DNA of 64,000 bases from Palaemon carinicauda (lineage: Eukaryota > Arthropoda > Malacostraca > Decapoda > Palaemonidae), in NCBI RefSeq assembly GCF_036898095.1, contig NC_090725.1:204940263-205004262 (forward strand), given 5' to 3'. The stretch's first letter is position 1. The number at the start of each line of letters is the position of its first letter. Below, in pieces: positions 1 through 11,390 of the stretch. A model generated the notes under the pieces. It was given only the letters and a program-made list of their open reading frames with translations. It was not told the DNA's origin and made no database searches. Position numbers and translations under genes: made by a program.

Positions 1-1132
1 CGGCTTTGATTTAGATAGTGACTAACTCAGGGTGCCCTTGTCTTGCCGCCGACGATGTCGTCAGCACAGGAAGCTATGCTTTCTCACTTTATTGTTTGAG
101 GAAGGTGGCATACCCGCACCACTTCTGATATCAATAAACTTTAAGATTATCAACCCTTCCCCTTATATTCTTTAGTGACGTTATAGCCGTCACAAGATTC
201 TTTCACCGGTATTCTGACAGTCATCCTGGCTTGCTAGGGTGACTGTGTTACCGGCTGGTACACTGCCGGTAGCAGTTAGTTTAGCTGTCTCTGCCACCTT
301 CCCCCTTACTCCTCTCCTTCACAGGAAGTGAATAATATGGGGGGGGGGAGACTGAGACGGCTCCTGACGGCTGCCGGTGGGAAACCTAACATGCTTAGGA
401 AAGTCCTCAGGTCTCGCTTGAGCTGCCAACCACATTCATTGCCGCCGACGTCATAGCCGGCGACAGGCCTTTTGTGGATGGATGGAAGCCAGAATCTGAT
501 AGATTCTTTCCCCTTCCATTGGAACTTTCATTCTGGCAAGGAGACAGTAGGCAGTCTGATAGTCCTCCTACACGTCCAACTGTTATGTTTATTCATAATA
601 ATAGGAAACTCTCCTTCCTTAACCCGTTTTCTCTCTATCAGTACAGCCAGGTACTAAGCCAACACTGCAAAAGTACTGTATACAACTATACAGTAGTACA
701 CATGTTTTCTAACATACGCGTGTTTCCTATCGCAGACAATTGTTGGGGCCACGATATTCTGTTGAGGTTGAATACTCCCTCAACACCCAGATGTTTCTCC
801 TCGATGATCAGGGACCTAAAATACCCGATTAGTATTAATATATACTACAGGTGGATAATGCTAGTATAAGACATTTACTAATGCTAACTCTAGTTCCTAG
901 AGTTTTTCTACCTAGTATTCTCCCTATCAGGGAACTGAATATCAATACTGATGGAGGTCTCAGCAATGGCCTGGGAGAGGAAACACAGATATGTGTCTTT
1001 TCTACTTCCTTTCAAGCTTACTGTCTTAAGCTACCATAAACAATAGTGATTACTATTGTTAATAAAAATTGTATGCTTTTATATCACTGATATAGAGAAT
1101 ATAAATACTCACTTGGCCCTTTTCCTTTACAG
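1..1132 (+). other. 5' leader / putative intron of copy A
   Basis: This stretch has no supportable coding sequence. It matches the leaders of copies C, E and H in order, for example the block around 476-556 that resembles 48061-48126. It ends with a pyrimidine-rich run and TTTACAG at 1126-1132, directly before the Cys-rich domain, as a 3' splice site would. The GCCGGC richness seen in other leaders is weaker here. An untranslated leader without splicing cannot be excluded. Confidence 0.55.
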
Positions 1133-1560
1133 TTGGAGCCGATGGAGAAGTGTGCAGCATTGTTCTGCAACCACAAAGGGAAAGACTTTTGTGGTCACAC
1201 GAAGTGCAGGACTCATGCCCCTTGCTGCATCGTGTCAGGAGTCCTGAGGTACTAGGACCCGAATGGTTGCCCCACCTGCTCAACCCTGCTGGGCAACAGC
1301 TTTGAAGAAGCCCCCCTAGTCACCATAGAGACTAGGTATACAGCGAGGGAGACCCTTCGCAAATGGGTAAGAGGGTTCCAGAAGAACTCTCCAGGACCAT
1401 ACTTACCCAATGACTCCCTAAGGTGCCTATTGTTCCCCAAGGCTCTGTCGAGTGCGGTAGTGCCCCAGGAACAGGTCCGCCCCCCCCCCTTCATACAATT
1501 GAAGCTTGACTCGGACATCAATAAGGTGCTGGAAGGCATGGACATCCACTAGGAGAGGAT
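1133..1560 (+). pseudogene. Cys/His-rich N-terminal domain of Gag, copy A
   Basis: An ATG at 1142 opens a short frame whose Cys and His residues follow the pattern KC-x5-C-x6-C-G-H-x2-C-R-x-H-x2-C, which suggests zinc binding. It stops at a TAG (1253-1255), where copies B and H have TGG in the RYWDP block. After a frame change the conserved block RKWVRGFQKN then LLFPKA follows (about 1355-1445). The same order is seen in B, C and H. The role is inferred: probably a Gag-associated nucleic-acid or assembly domain. I do not recognise a named family. Confidence 0.6.
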
Positions 1561-3111
1561 GTCAGAAGTGTCCACTGACACTGAACAGGACCTACTGCAA
1601 GGTGGCCCTGAAGAAAACGTGGAACCTTCACAAGCGGAGGAAGAACGATCCGTTTCAACTGCAACCGAAAACCCTCAGTTTGCGGTGACGGCATACCAAC
1701 ATATGCCATCAAACCCTCGGCCCCAACTCCACAACCAGTTGCGCAAGTCAACAAAAATGAAGTGATCCTAACATCGATTCAGCGGATGATGGAATTGTTC
1801 CAACGGGAACAAGAGACGATGCGGGAATCGCTCAAGCAGCGGCAGATACTGTTGCAGGAGAGGATGGACCGCCCCGGATCCACCAAGGGCACTGCTAAGA
1901 AGCCTCTTAGAGTGTTGGATCTTCACTGCTTTGAAACTAATCCCTGGAGGTATGCGGAGCATATGCCCATAATGAATGGGAAACTGTTCGTCTCCGAGAA
2001 GTTTGGCCCAGGCTGATTGAAGATCTTGAGTTCTGGCCTAACTTTTCGTCCTGCCCAGAGTGCTACGTGAGAGTGCGGGATGAAAACGCAGCCCTAGAGG
2101 AAATGGTACCCAAAGAGGTCATTGTTTTCGAACGTGACATGGCGCAAGCCATCCTCTTGAAAGCCTTGAAAGGAGCTGGGTACACCAACCCCAAAGTCTC
2201 AGCACTGAGTAAGAAACACCCCATCTTTCTTGCCCCTTCCTTTATCTCTTACCCCTTTTCTGAGAAAGTACTAGACTTTGCCGTCAAGGCAGTTGACGAG
2301 GGCAAACCCTGCCCAATCCTAGAGGAATGCAAATCATTCTCTCTACACTGCCTACCTGTGAGGAGTGGAAGGATGTCCACCTAACCTTCTCCGTCTCTAA
2401 GTTGGATCCAGAGATAGCAGGCCAACAGTTCAATGAGAACCTTCCAAAGTTGCCAGACCATCTTCTGAGGAAGGAACAGGAGTCGAAGAGAAACTTGCCG
2501 CGTCCCTCTCTCATCAGAACTGTCTGGAAATAAGTGCACGTCAACATAATGCCCCAGAAATGTTCATCTTCCTGGCTAAGTTTCACATGGGTACCCTTGT
2601 GAAAGACTTATATGCTTTCCTCAGAGCGAGAAAAGCCTGTAGAGAGTTCGTTTTGGCCTCAGCAACCATCAGACACGAACCAAAGAAGCTGATTACCTCG
2701 AGCATCTGGGGTAAAGAGCTTTTCCCACAGGAACTGGTCCGAGAGATCATTGCGAGAGCAGCCACAGAGAACAGGAACCTTCTCGAAAAGTGGGGCATGA
2801 ACTCGAAGAGGAAATTTTCCTCGGACGGAGGTCCCCAGCCCAAGAATAGAAAAAGAAGGAGGCCACGTAGACCTGCACAACTCCCTGCCATGACTATGAC
2901 CACAATACCTCAGACCACCTTCCAGATGGTCCCTCAACAATTGGTAGCCCAGTCACCAGTTTTCAACCCTAACTTTGAGAGGCAGTCCACTTCCTTTCGC
3001 CCCAGTCAGAAAGGAAGAAGCATTAAGAGAAGTTCCCCCAGAGGTAATTTCTCTCAGGGCCGAGGAGGACGTAGTCGCGGAATCGATTCCGCAGGATCTC
3101 CCAAGCAATGA
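1559..3111 (+). pseudogene. Gag-like ORF1 remnant, copy A
   Basis: The Gag reading is spread over at least five frame segments. Recognisable blocks shared with other copies are NPWRYAEHMPIMNGKL (near 1940), KGAGYTNPKVSALSKKHP (near 2170-2225), the EDH-free core FSVSKLDPEIAGQQF (near 2385-2430) and a region ending at 3111 that is rich in Arg, Gly and Ser (RGNFSQGRGGRSRG). The basic tail probably binds nucleic acid; no CCHC knuckle is visible. The protein would be structural in a DIRS particle or complex (family knowledge). The frameshifts make it inactive. Confidence 0.7.
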
Positions 3112-4120
3112 GGGGATCCAGGTAGGGGGCAGACTACATCACTTTCGGGATCGCTGGAGCTTCGAATCCGGGGCCCACAGCCTAATCATGAATGGACTCG
3201 GTTGTAAATGGAGCAGAACTCCACCCCGTTTTCCAGAATTCTTCAACACACCACCCCCTTGTTGGAAGAATATACCTCAGAACTCTTGAACAAGAAGGTA
3301 ATAAGGAAAGCGAAGTCCATCAAGTTCCAGGGAAGGCTGTTTTGTGTTCCCAAGAAAGACTCAGACAAATTTAGTCATTCTAGACTTGTCTCCACTCAAC
3401 AAGTTCATCGAGAACAACAAGTTTTGGATGCTTGCTTTGCAACACATAAGGACCCTTCTGCCAAAAGGGCTGTACACGGTCTCAATAGACCTACCAGATG
3501 CTTACTGGCATCTCCCAATGAGTTGCCCTTTCTCCTCCTACCTAGGATTCAAACTACAGAAGAAGAAGTTTGGCTTTAGAGCAATGCCCTTCGGACTGAA
3601 CACAACCCCAAGGATTTTCACGAAGCTAGCAGATACAATCGTCCAACAGCTACGCTCCGAAGGAGTTCAAGTGGTAGCATATCTAAATGATTGGCTGGTA
3701 TGGGCAGCATCCAAGACTACTTGTCTGCAAGCAGCCAACAAGGTGATCCAGTTCCTGGAACACCTGGGTTTCAAGATCAATTGCAAGAAGTCTCGTCTCT
3801 CTCCAGCTCAACAGTTCCAGTGGCTAGGAATCTAATGGGACTTGAAGTCACACCACCTCTCCATTCTATCCAAGAAGAGGAGAGAAATAGCGGGATCTGT
3901 CAGGAGACTAACCCGTCACAAGAGGATTTCAAGATGCTAACAAGAAACTACCTCGTTACGTAGCCCCTTATATGGACCCTCAAGCAGAGGCGATGGACGC
4001 CATGTGCCTCAATTGGAACATGTGGAGTTGCATTTACCTGTTTCCAACAACCAATCTCCTGCCAAGAGTCCTTGACAAGCTAAGAATCTTGAGAGGGACA
4101 GCAGCAGTAGTAGCCCCCAA
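3106..4120 (+). pseudogene. Reverse transcriptase with RNase H mostly deleted, copy A
   Basis: RT blocks in order are GGRLHHFRDRW (about 3125), FCVPKKDS (about 3340), VSIDLPDAYWH (about 3478-3512, motif A aspartate), FRAMPFGLN (about 3577) and AYLNDWLVWAAS (about 3677-3712). The catalytic box is YLND where intact copies have YLDD, so one catalytic Asp is replaced by Asn. After QFQWLGI (3835) the sequence runs briefly and then jumps, near 3940, to the block after RNase H (KLPRYVAPY, then IYLFPTTNLL), so the HTDAS and later RNase H motifs are missing. Several frame changes are present. Confidence 0.8.
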
Positions 4121-5319
4121 GTGGCCCAAAAGCAATTAGTTCCCTCCAGTCCTAGAGCTGAAACTGAAGCTTTTTCCTCTGCCAAATCCAGTACTATATC
4201 AACTGGTCTAGAAGTCGACTATCTACGCTTCATCCTCGAGAACCAACAACCTACATCTCATGATTTTCTCGCCCTAGCTGCGAACAAAAAGTTTGGAATC
4301 TCGAAGGATAAAGTTGACTTCATCGAGGAGTTCAAGTCAAGTTCGACTAGGAGACAATATGAATTGATGAATCGTCATGGAAGAAATGGGTGTCCTTTGT
4401 GAAAACAAGGAAAATAACAGAGATATCATTAGATTTCTGTCTTGCATTCTTCATACACCTACACGAACAAGGCCTGGCCTCTACTACAATTACCTCATGT
4501 AAATCGGCCCCGGCTAGACCTCTTCTGTACGCTTTTGAGGTGGACCTCTCTAGTGAAATCTTTAATAAGATCCAAAAAGCATGCACTGGACTAAAGCCAG
4601 CAAACCCACCGAAGCCCATCACGTGGTCTTTGGACAAAGTCGTGCACTATGCTTCGAACCTAAACAATGAGGATTGTACTCTTAAAAGATTTAACACAGA
4701 AACTCATTTTTCTGTTTGCAATAGCCTCAGGGGCTAGAGTTAGTGAAATAGTGGCCTTATCCAGAAACGAAGTCCATATTCAGTTCCTAGACTCAGAAGA
4801 ACTGAACCTTTTTCCTGATCCTGCTTTTCTAACCAAGAACGACCTACCTACTAAGAGGTGGGGTCCTTGGAGAATCTGCCCAGTGAAGGAAGATGCCTCT
4901 CTGCCCAGTAGAGTGTCTTAAGGTACTATCTTCGAAGAACTTCAGACTTCAAGGGAGGACAGCTCTTCAGAGGCGAAACCTCAGGATCAAACCTATTTAT
5001 AAGACAAATGAGAGCGAAGCTCACCTACTTTATTCGCAGAGCGGATTCTGACAGTACACCTGCAGGTCACACTCCGAGGAAAGTTGCTTCTTCGTTGAAC
5101 TTCTTTCAACATATGGACTTTGAAAGACTCCGCTCATACACTGGGTGGAGATCATCCAGAGTCTTCTACAAACATTATGCGAAGCAAGTACATGAAATAA
5201 AATACTTTGTGGTGGTGGTGGGTTGTGTCATTAAAGCCGTCTTCTATTGTTGCGATGAACAGTGGACTTTTTATGGGACTTACAGTGCTTCGGGTTTCAT
5301 GGGTATACCTACCCTCTAG
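4121..5319 (+). pseudogene. Tyrosine recombinase (YR) remnant, copy A
   Basis: The catalytic pattern of tyrosine recombinases is readable across four frame segments: GARVSEIVALSR near 4733-4765 (first Arg), AGHTPRKVASS near 5060-5095 (His-x-x-Arg, with HTPR), YTGWRSSRVF near 5138-5168 (Trp in the usual His/Trp position) and KHYAKQ near 5170-5190 (nucleophile Tyr). Upstream, SSTRRQYE and FIHLHEQGLASTT correspond to the SAM-like N-terminal core-binding part. In DIRS elements YR inserts the circular DNA intermediate. The frameshifts inactivate it. The stop used by copy C is lost, so the frame runs on to 5319. Confidence 0.82.
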
Positions 5320-6009
5320 TGCAGATCACAGCGATGATTAACATACTGTTCTCTATAGTTGCATATCTGACCAATACACCAGTGACGAGTAAACATTTGC
5401 GTCACAGTGTTTATGCATTTCCGAACATCTGAACATGTCAGATAGATTTGGTTTCACATCTCCATTGAGTGGCGCTATTCCGATAATATATTTATATTTA
5501 TTTTTTCTACACGAGAAAATATGAACTTTGATGTGTTGTAATGCTGGATCAGATTCATACTTTGTTGTAACTACATTTGATAAATTATTTGCAAAATAAA
5601 ATACATAAAACGTATTTGCGTCTTATTACTGCTTCCTCAGTTATAGACTAATAAAATATACTAGAGTGTCATTACATACCTATATAGGGCTTTTAGCTTG
5701 AAATCACATTAAAGATTTCTGAAGGAACGAATCTTACATTCTTATGGTGAGTTATAAAGGTAAGCTCCAAAGTTTTCCCTTTTGTTTCAACGGAAATACA
5801 AACCTTGAATCCTTATTGTCGATATCGACATTTTACCTGCAGGGGGCAGGAATCACTAAACCAGCTCCCGGCTTAGTGGAAATGACAGATCTCTGGAGTT
5901 TCATGTACAGGTCTACAGTAGTAGACCAGATAATGAAATCTATTCAAGGTGGAAGGCACATCTACAAACCCACGGCTAATAGTAATTTCAAGACAATTCT
6001 CTAGTATGT
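5320..6009 (+). other. 3' non-coding region of copy A
   Basis: No coding sequence is supportable. It holds the box CCTGCAGGGGGCAGG at 5836-5850, shared with the equivalent region of copies B, C and G, and AT-rich sequence with AATAAA-like strings near 5595-5601. It separates YR from the internal complementary region. Confidence 0.5.
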
Positions 6010-6101
6010 TTCCATCAGGAAGACATGGCCTGAGCCCAAAAAATGAATTTTGAGCTATGTGAAAAATCTATTTTTGGGTGAGAGTGCGATGTCCTGATGG
6101 A
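6010..6101 (+). repeat. Internal complementary region (ICR), copy A
   Basis: The first half (6010-6040) is the reverse complement of a DIRS left terminus (CATGGCCTGAGCCCAAA). The second half (6041-6101) is the reverse complement of the right terminus at 6400-6449. This abutting of both complementary termini is what the DIRS model uses to template circle closure. It differs slightly from copy B, for instance TGAGCTATG instead of TGAGCGAAGCG. Confidence 0.8.
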
Positions 6102-6174
6102 CCCACCCTTTTGCTGACCCCGTCACGGTAGTAGTAGGGGAGGTGGTCCACCGGGTACCTAGAACTGCACCCCC

Positions 6175-6447
6175 TTCTTTTGCCACTCTTCCTCCTGTCA
6201 TCAAAGAGTTAAATATATTCGGGGTGAAGATTGGTATGTGTCGTATCTAGAATACGTCTCTTAATATTATGCAATATCCTTTATTGGATACTCGCGCCAG
6301 GAGTTAGAATCCTGGAGACCTTCGGTTTAATACTCTGGGAGTATCACTGTAACAAATATCCCTTAGAAGGCTACCTAAAGGAACCCTTCCATCAGGACGA
6401 CATGGCACTCTCACCCAAAAATAGATTTTTCACTTTGCTCAAAATCC

Positions 6448-6449
<2 letters not shown>
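6175..6449 (+). repeat. Right inverted terminal repeat, copy A
   Basis: The sequence is homologous to the right terminal repeats of C (36537-36838) and, inverted, of G and B. It ends with the outer block CCATCAGGACGACATGGC, then CTCACCCAAAAATAGA and AAAATCCATT. Its left partner lies outside the window. Confidence 0.75.
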
Positions 6450-6524
<75 letters not shown>

Positions 6525-6636
6525 ATATATATATTTATAAATATATACATACATACATATACATATGTATATACACATACATATATACATACATATATAT
6601 ACATATACATATATACATATACATATATACATATAT

Positions 6637-6681
<45 letters not shown>

Positions 6682-6718
6682 CACATATACATACATATAT
6701 TTACATATATATACACAC

Positions 6719-6801
<83 letters not shown>

Positions 6802-6827
6802 CATATATATACACATATATATGTACA

Positions 6828-6884
<57 letters not shown>

Positions 6885-6966
6885 CATATATACACACATA
6901 TATATACATACACACATATACATATATATATATATTTATATATACACATGTATACATATATATATG

Positions 6967-7009
<43 letters not shown>

Positions 7010-7065
7010 ATACATACATACATACATATATATACACATATATGTATATATATTATATATATACA

Positions 7066-7126
<61 letters not shown>

Positions 7127-7128
7127 CA

Positions 7129-7158
<30 letters not shown>
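6450..7158. repeat. Compound (TA)n / (TG)n / (TATG)n microsatellite
   Basis: About 700 bp of almost pure alternating purine-pyrimidine DNA, with TGTGTGTG islands near 6507, 6867 and 6987 and recurring TACAGTATATA. Long Tyr-Ile reading frames exist in every frame only because the repeat lacks stops. It sits between the right ends of copies A and B, and a second TA tract begins on the other side of B. Confidence 0.95.
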
Positions 7159-7160
<2 letters not shown>

Positions 7161-7202
7161 CGGATTTTGAGCGAAGCGAAAAATCTATTTTTGGGTGAGA
7201 TA

Positions 7203-7532
7203 GCCATGTCGTCCTGATGGAAGTTCCTATAGGGTAGCTTCCTAGGGTATATTACAACTACGGCGATATTCCCAGAGAATTTACCTTAAGGTACCAGAAT
7301 TCTAACTCCTGGAGCGAGTATCCCTCGTGAAAGGGATATCGCGACATATCAGAGGACGTATTCTAGACACGTCACATGGCAATCTACGACCTGAACAGAG
7401 ATTCGTCTCGTAGGAGGGAGATTGACGAGATACGAATTCGGGAAAGAAAAAGGGGAGCCGCTCCCAAGGCTTCCCTATCCCCCGATTCGTATGCGTGCCT
7501 GGCGCCAATCCTGGCGCCATCTGTATTCCTTG
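7203..7532 (-). repeat. Right ITR of copy B
   Basis: About 328 bp that read as an exact-looking reverse complement of 15393-15721. The outer end differs: here it continues as GATAGCC..TTTTTGGGTGAGA to AACGGATTTT (7159-7202), while the left ITR continues as CTCAAGCC and TTTTTGGGC. An open 72-codon frame in the minus direction is repeated exactly in the left ITR, but only because the repeat is copied; it is not a gene. Confidence 0.93.
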
Positions 7533-7609
7533 TAGCGTACACGAGGTGCTACAGATACTGTATGTAGGGAGGGGTCCTACAGCCCTTTCTTAGAAAGGCA
7601 AGGGCTGGT

Positions 7610-7703
7610 CCATCAGGACGACATGGCTATCTCACCCAAAAATAGATTTTTCGCTTCGCTCAAAATCCGTTTTTTGGGCTCAAGCCATGTCGTCCTGATG
7701 GAA
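7610..7703 (-). repeat. Internal complementary region (ICR), copy B
   Basis: The + strand reads as the right terminus (CATCAGGACGACATGG .. AAAATCCGT) joined directly to the left terminus (TTTTTTGGGCTCAAGCC .. CTGATGGAAG). It therefore equals the junction expected when the two element ends are joined in a circle. Six T residues at the joint fit two from the right end plus four from the left. This is the defining DIRS1 architecture; length 94 bp. Confidence 0.93.
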
Positions 7704-8558
7704 GTGTACCAGAGCATTACTGTATCTGTGGATTCTCAGAACGTGCCGTACTCCCCGGAGATATTTATTCCCGGTCGACTAGACCTAGAGACCTAAGATG
7801 TTACCGTTATACATCTTTTCAACTAACTATAAACTATGTTAGAGCTTCCTGCCCCCTACAGGGAAGAGTCCTACTAGACTCTGGAAAGTCTCGAAGAGTA
7901 CATATATCTATGTATGAATACCAGGCAAGCTAATATAGTGGTCTCGCCCTATATTAAGTAAAGCATAGTTTGTAAAGGACCACTGCGTCAATATGAAATA
8001 TCGACCAGTTTTCCGCACAATACTTGTATTGGCCAAAGGTTTTATATCCGCATAGGAGGAAAACCAATGCAACATAGCTTGCATAAAGGAACAATTCTAT
8101 TAGAATTATCCCAGATAAGGTACATAGAATGAATGCTCAATTATACCAATAAATTGACACAGGTGAAGGAGACGCAAGGTTCTCAAGAACAAGCTTATTG
8201 ACAGACAATAAACAGACAGGTTAACCACAATTATACATATATATATAAGAAGAGGATAACCCAAAACTTTAAGCATAAGTATGATAGTAAACAGGGCTTG
8301 TTTGTCTGAAAGAAAAACATTAGATGCCACTTTTAAGATACCGAGGTATCAAAGTCATAAAAGCCTGTATTACAAATCAATGACATTAGCGTTAGAAACG
8401 CTCGGCACACCTGTCTGCACTTATGCTAGGTTCACCTTCGGAAATGGAACAGTCTGGATGGGCAACACAGTGCCCTCACTTAGTTTGTAGTACAGTATGT
8501 AACTACACACTCACCCTGGAATTAATCATCCCAATTAAGACCACTGTTCCTCGCAGAG
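7704..8558 (-). other. 3' non-coding region of copy B
   Basis: No coding sequence is supportable. The minus strand carries the box CCTGTAGGGGGCAGGAAGC at 7845-7863, related to CCTGCAGGGGGCAGG in A and C. The part next to YR (about 8130-8558) matches the end of the window in copy H (63587-64000) closely and colinearly. Confidence 0.6.
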
Positions 8559-9677
8559 TTAAACAGTAGGGTTAACACCGCGACCCACTGCTACCACAGA
8601 TCTCTTTTAGTTCCTCTACTTGCTTCGCATAGTGGCGAAAGAACACTCTGGAAGACTTCCAGCCAGTGTATGAACGGAGATGTTCAAAATCCATGCAATT
8701 AAAGAAATTTAAGAATGAGGCAACTTTCCTCGGATCGTGACCTGCGGGTGTATTGTCAGGATCCGCTCTGCGAATAAAATATGTGATTTTTGCTCTGAGT
8801 TGATTCAGAGATAAATTTGAGCCTGATGTTTCTCCCCTGAATAGCTGACCACCCTTGAAGTCTGAAGTTCTATGAAGATAGACCTTTAGGCATTCTACTG
8901 GACATAGAGATGCATCTTCTTTCAGAGGGCAGATTCTCCAGGGACCCCACCTGTTGGTGGGTAACTCATTCTTGGCGAGAAACGTAGGATCCGGAAACAG
9001 GTTCAGTTCTTCCCCATCCAGGAACTGAACACGACCTGCCTCTCTCGAGAGGCTACAATTTCACTAACCCTGGCCCCGGACGCGAGTGCAAATTAGGAAA
9101 ATAACTTTTTGTGTCAAATCCTTTAACGCACATTCTTCATTGCTCAACAGAGAAGCGAAATGAAGAACTTGTCTAAAGACCATGAAATGGGCTTTGGAGG
9201 TGCTGAAGGTCTGAGCCTAGCACAGGCTTTCGGGACTTTATTAAAGATCTCGTTACCTAGGTCGACCTGGAAGGCATATAGAATGGGTCTTGTCAAAGCA
9301 GACTTACACGCTGAAATCGTGTTCGCTGCCAACCCTTGACCATGGAGGTGGGGAAAAAAGATAAGCAGAAGTCTGTCAAGATCTCCTGCGGAATCTTCGC
9401 CTTGACAAAAGGCCACCCATTTTCTCCAAGATGACTCATATTGCCTTCTAGTAGATTTGCATTTATATTCCTCAATGAAGTCTATACTGGCTTTCGAAAT
9501 CCCGAAACACTTTCTCACCGCTAGGGAGAGAAAATCATGAACTGCAGGGTCCGGGTTTTCTGTAATGAAGCGCAGACAGTTGACTTCTGGACTCGCTGGG
9601 TCAGAACTGGATCTGGTAGTGGTACAAACTTCAGCTACAGTTCCAATGCCAGGAGGAACCACACGCTGTTCGGCCAC
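8559..9677 (-). pseudogene. Tyrosine recombinase, copy B (frameshifted)
   Basis: The N-terminal half is one open frame from 9677 to 9144, with NCLRFITENPDPAVHDFLSL, KSTRRQYESSWRKW and NTISACKSALTRP. A small indel near 9080-9100 (the TQKVIFL block) shifts the frame. The catalytic half continues to the stop at 8559-8561: GHDPRKVAS near 8727-8750, the YTGWKSSRVF block near 8630-8665 and HYAKQ near 8612-8630 are readable. The Arg-His-x-x-Arg-Tyr signature is otherwise present. The frameshift separates the core-binding part from the catalytic part. Confidence 0.82.
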
Positions 9678-11390
9678 TTGTGGGCCACTATTGCCGCTAC
9701 CCTTTGAAGGATCTCAGTTTGTTGAGGACCCTCAACAGAAGGTTGTGAGGAGGGAACAGATAAATCTTGGACCATCTGTTCCAGTCGAGGGACATCGCGT
9801 CCACTGCTTCCGCTAAGGGGTCCTCGTACGGGGCACGTACAGGGGCAACTTCTTGTTGTCTTTCGTCGCAAAGAGGTCTATCTGCAGTTCTGGGACTGAT
9901 TCAGAATGAAGGAGAATGATCCTGCGTCTAAGGACCATTCCGACTCTATCGGTGTGAACCTGGATAGAGCGTCCGCTGTCACATTGCGGACTCCTTGAAG
10001 GTGAACTGCCGACAGGTACCACTTCTTCTTTTCCGCCAATCGGAAGACGGCCAACATCACCTGGTTGAGAGGTGGTGACCTCGATCCTTGTCGATTCAAG
10101 TATCTTACAACTACCTCGCTGTCTATTACCACTTTATGTGGAACGAATGACGCGGGGAGACTTTCTTTAAGGTAAGGAGCACTGCCCTAGCTTCTAGAAA
10201 GTTTTATGAGAAAGGTCTTGAATAGCCTGGACCAAGTCCCCTGGACTTTTTTCCGATGAGAGTGACCTCCCCATCCCTCCTTTGAGGCGTCTGAGTGAAT
10301 CGTCACCGACGGGGGAGGTGGCTGAAGAAGAACCTGACTTCTTTAGATGTCTGGCTTGGGACCAAGGCCTGAGAAGAGTACTTAGCCGAAGCGGCTGGTC
10401 TTCTCAGATCTCTTCACGCGTTTGATGCATAACTTCTCCAAACTCCGATTGCATCCTTTAGCTGTGCTCTTAGCACTGGGTCTGTCACCGAAGCAAACTG
10501 GAGAGAGCGCAGTACTCTCTCCTGCTCGTGTCTTGATATCCTTTCGGAATCTTGAAGTCTCTTGACAGAACCCGCTATCTCCTTCCTTTTCTTCGCTGGG
10601 GTGGAGAAACGGTGTGACAAAAGGTCCCAGTGGATCTTAGCCACTGGAACTTTTGAGATGGAGAAAGTCGAGACTTTTTCTGTTGATCTTGAAGCCTAGG
10701 TACTCTAGGAACTGGATCACTGACTGGAAGCTTGCAAGCATTCTGTCTCGGATGCTGCCCACACCAACCAGTCGTCCAGGTAGGCTACTACCTGAATTCC
10801 CTTTAGGCGAAATTGTTTGAGAGCTACGCTCGCAAGCTTCGTAAAAATCCTTGGGGCTATGTTTAGCCCGAATGGCATGGCTCCGAAGGCGTATAGTCTT
10901 CGCTGTAGCCTGAACCCTAGGTAGGGGGAGAGTCGATGGCTAATTGGAATGTGCCAGTAGGCATCTGACAAGTCTATAGAGACGGAATATGCCCTCTTGG
11001 GCAGTAAGGTCCTTATGTGTTGCAGTGTTAGCATTTTGAATTTGCAATTCACTATGAACTTGTTAAGTGGCGACAAGTCCAGAATGACTCTGAGCTTTTC
11101 CGAGTCTTTCTTGGGAACACAAAACAGCCTCCCTTAGAAATTGATGGGCTTCACCCTTTTTCTCCAACCGTTCTTGAACGTACTCCTCCATAACGGGGGT
11201 GGAGTGTTGGAAAAAACCGAAGGTACGGGGGTGGAGTGCTGTACCAGCTCCCGCCCAATCCATTCTTGAGTAGGCTGTGGGCCCAGGGATCGAAGGTCCA
11301 CCGATCCCGAAATTTCAGAAGTCTCCCTCCTACCGGTATCACCTCACTTGGACTGCCGTCCTGAGGTCTTGCCTTCCTGACCACGACCAC
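9678..11390 (-). pseudogene. RT-RNase H, copy B (frameshifted)
   Basis: RT blocks on the minus strand are GGRLLKFRDRWTFDPWAHSL (near 11290-11340), VSIDLSDAYWHIPI (near 10940-10985), FGAMPFGLNIAPRIF (near 10850-10890) and VAYLDDWLVWAAS (near 10745-10785), so the YLDD catalytic box is intact. The RNase H part shows HTDASKEG-like sequence near 10285, DSEVVVRYLNRQGSR near 10085-10128 and RNVTADALSRF near 9965-9990. Indels break the frame between RT and RNase H near 10180-10240 and near the start. RT-RNase H copies the element RNA and removes the template. Confidence 0.8.

Larger units (their letters stand above)
1..6449 (+). mobile_element. DIRS1-like retrotransposon copy A (5' end outside window)
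   Basis: In order on the + strand are a leader, a splice-acceptor-like site, a Cys-rich domain, Gag, an RT of the VSIDLPDAYWH / YLNDWLVWA type, a tyrosine recombinase, an internal complementary region and a right terminal repeat ending in AAAATCCATT at 6450. RT followed by a tyrosine recombinase instead of a DDE integrase, together with terminal sequence repeated inversely inside the element, is the known signature of DIRS1-like elements. The left terminal repeat lies upstream of the window. Many frameshifts and loss of most of RNase H make it non-autonomous. The right end abuts a (TA)n tract. Confidence 0.88.

Noticed and set aside
6010..6101. CRISPR-like or insertion-sequence repeats (CCATGTCGTCCTGATGG recurring)
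   Set aside because: The repeats are not regularly spaced and are explained fully as DIRS termini and ICRs.
6231..7207. Long open frames rich in Tyr, Ile, His and Thr in both strands
   Set aside because: They are products of the TA/TG microsatellite, which lacks stop codons in most frames. The same applies to 15679-16426 and 17238-17808.
7302..7520. Identical 72-codon frame also found at 15404-15622
   Set aside because: It is identical because the ITR is copied, and other copies break it. No protein evidence.
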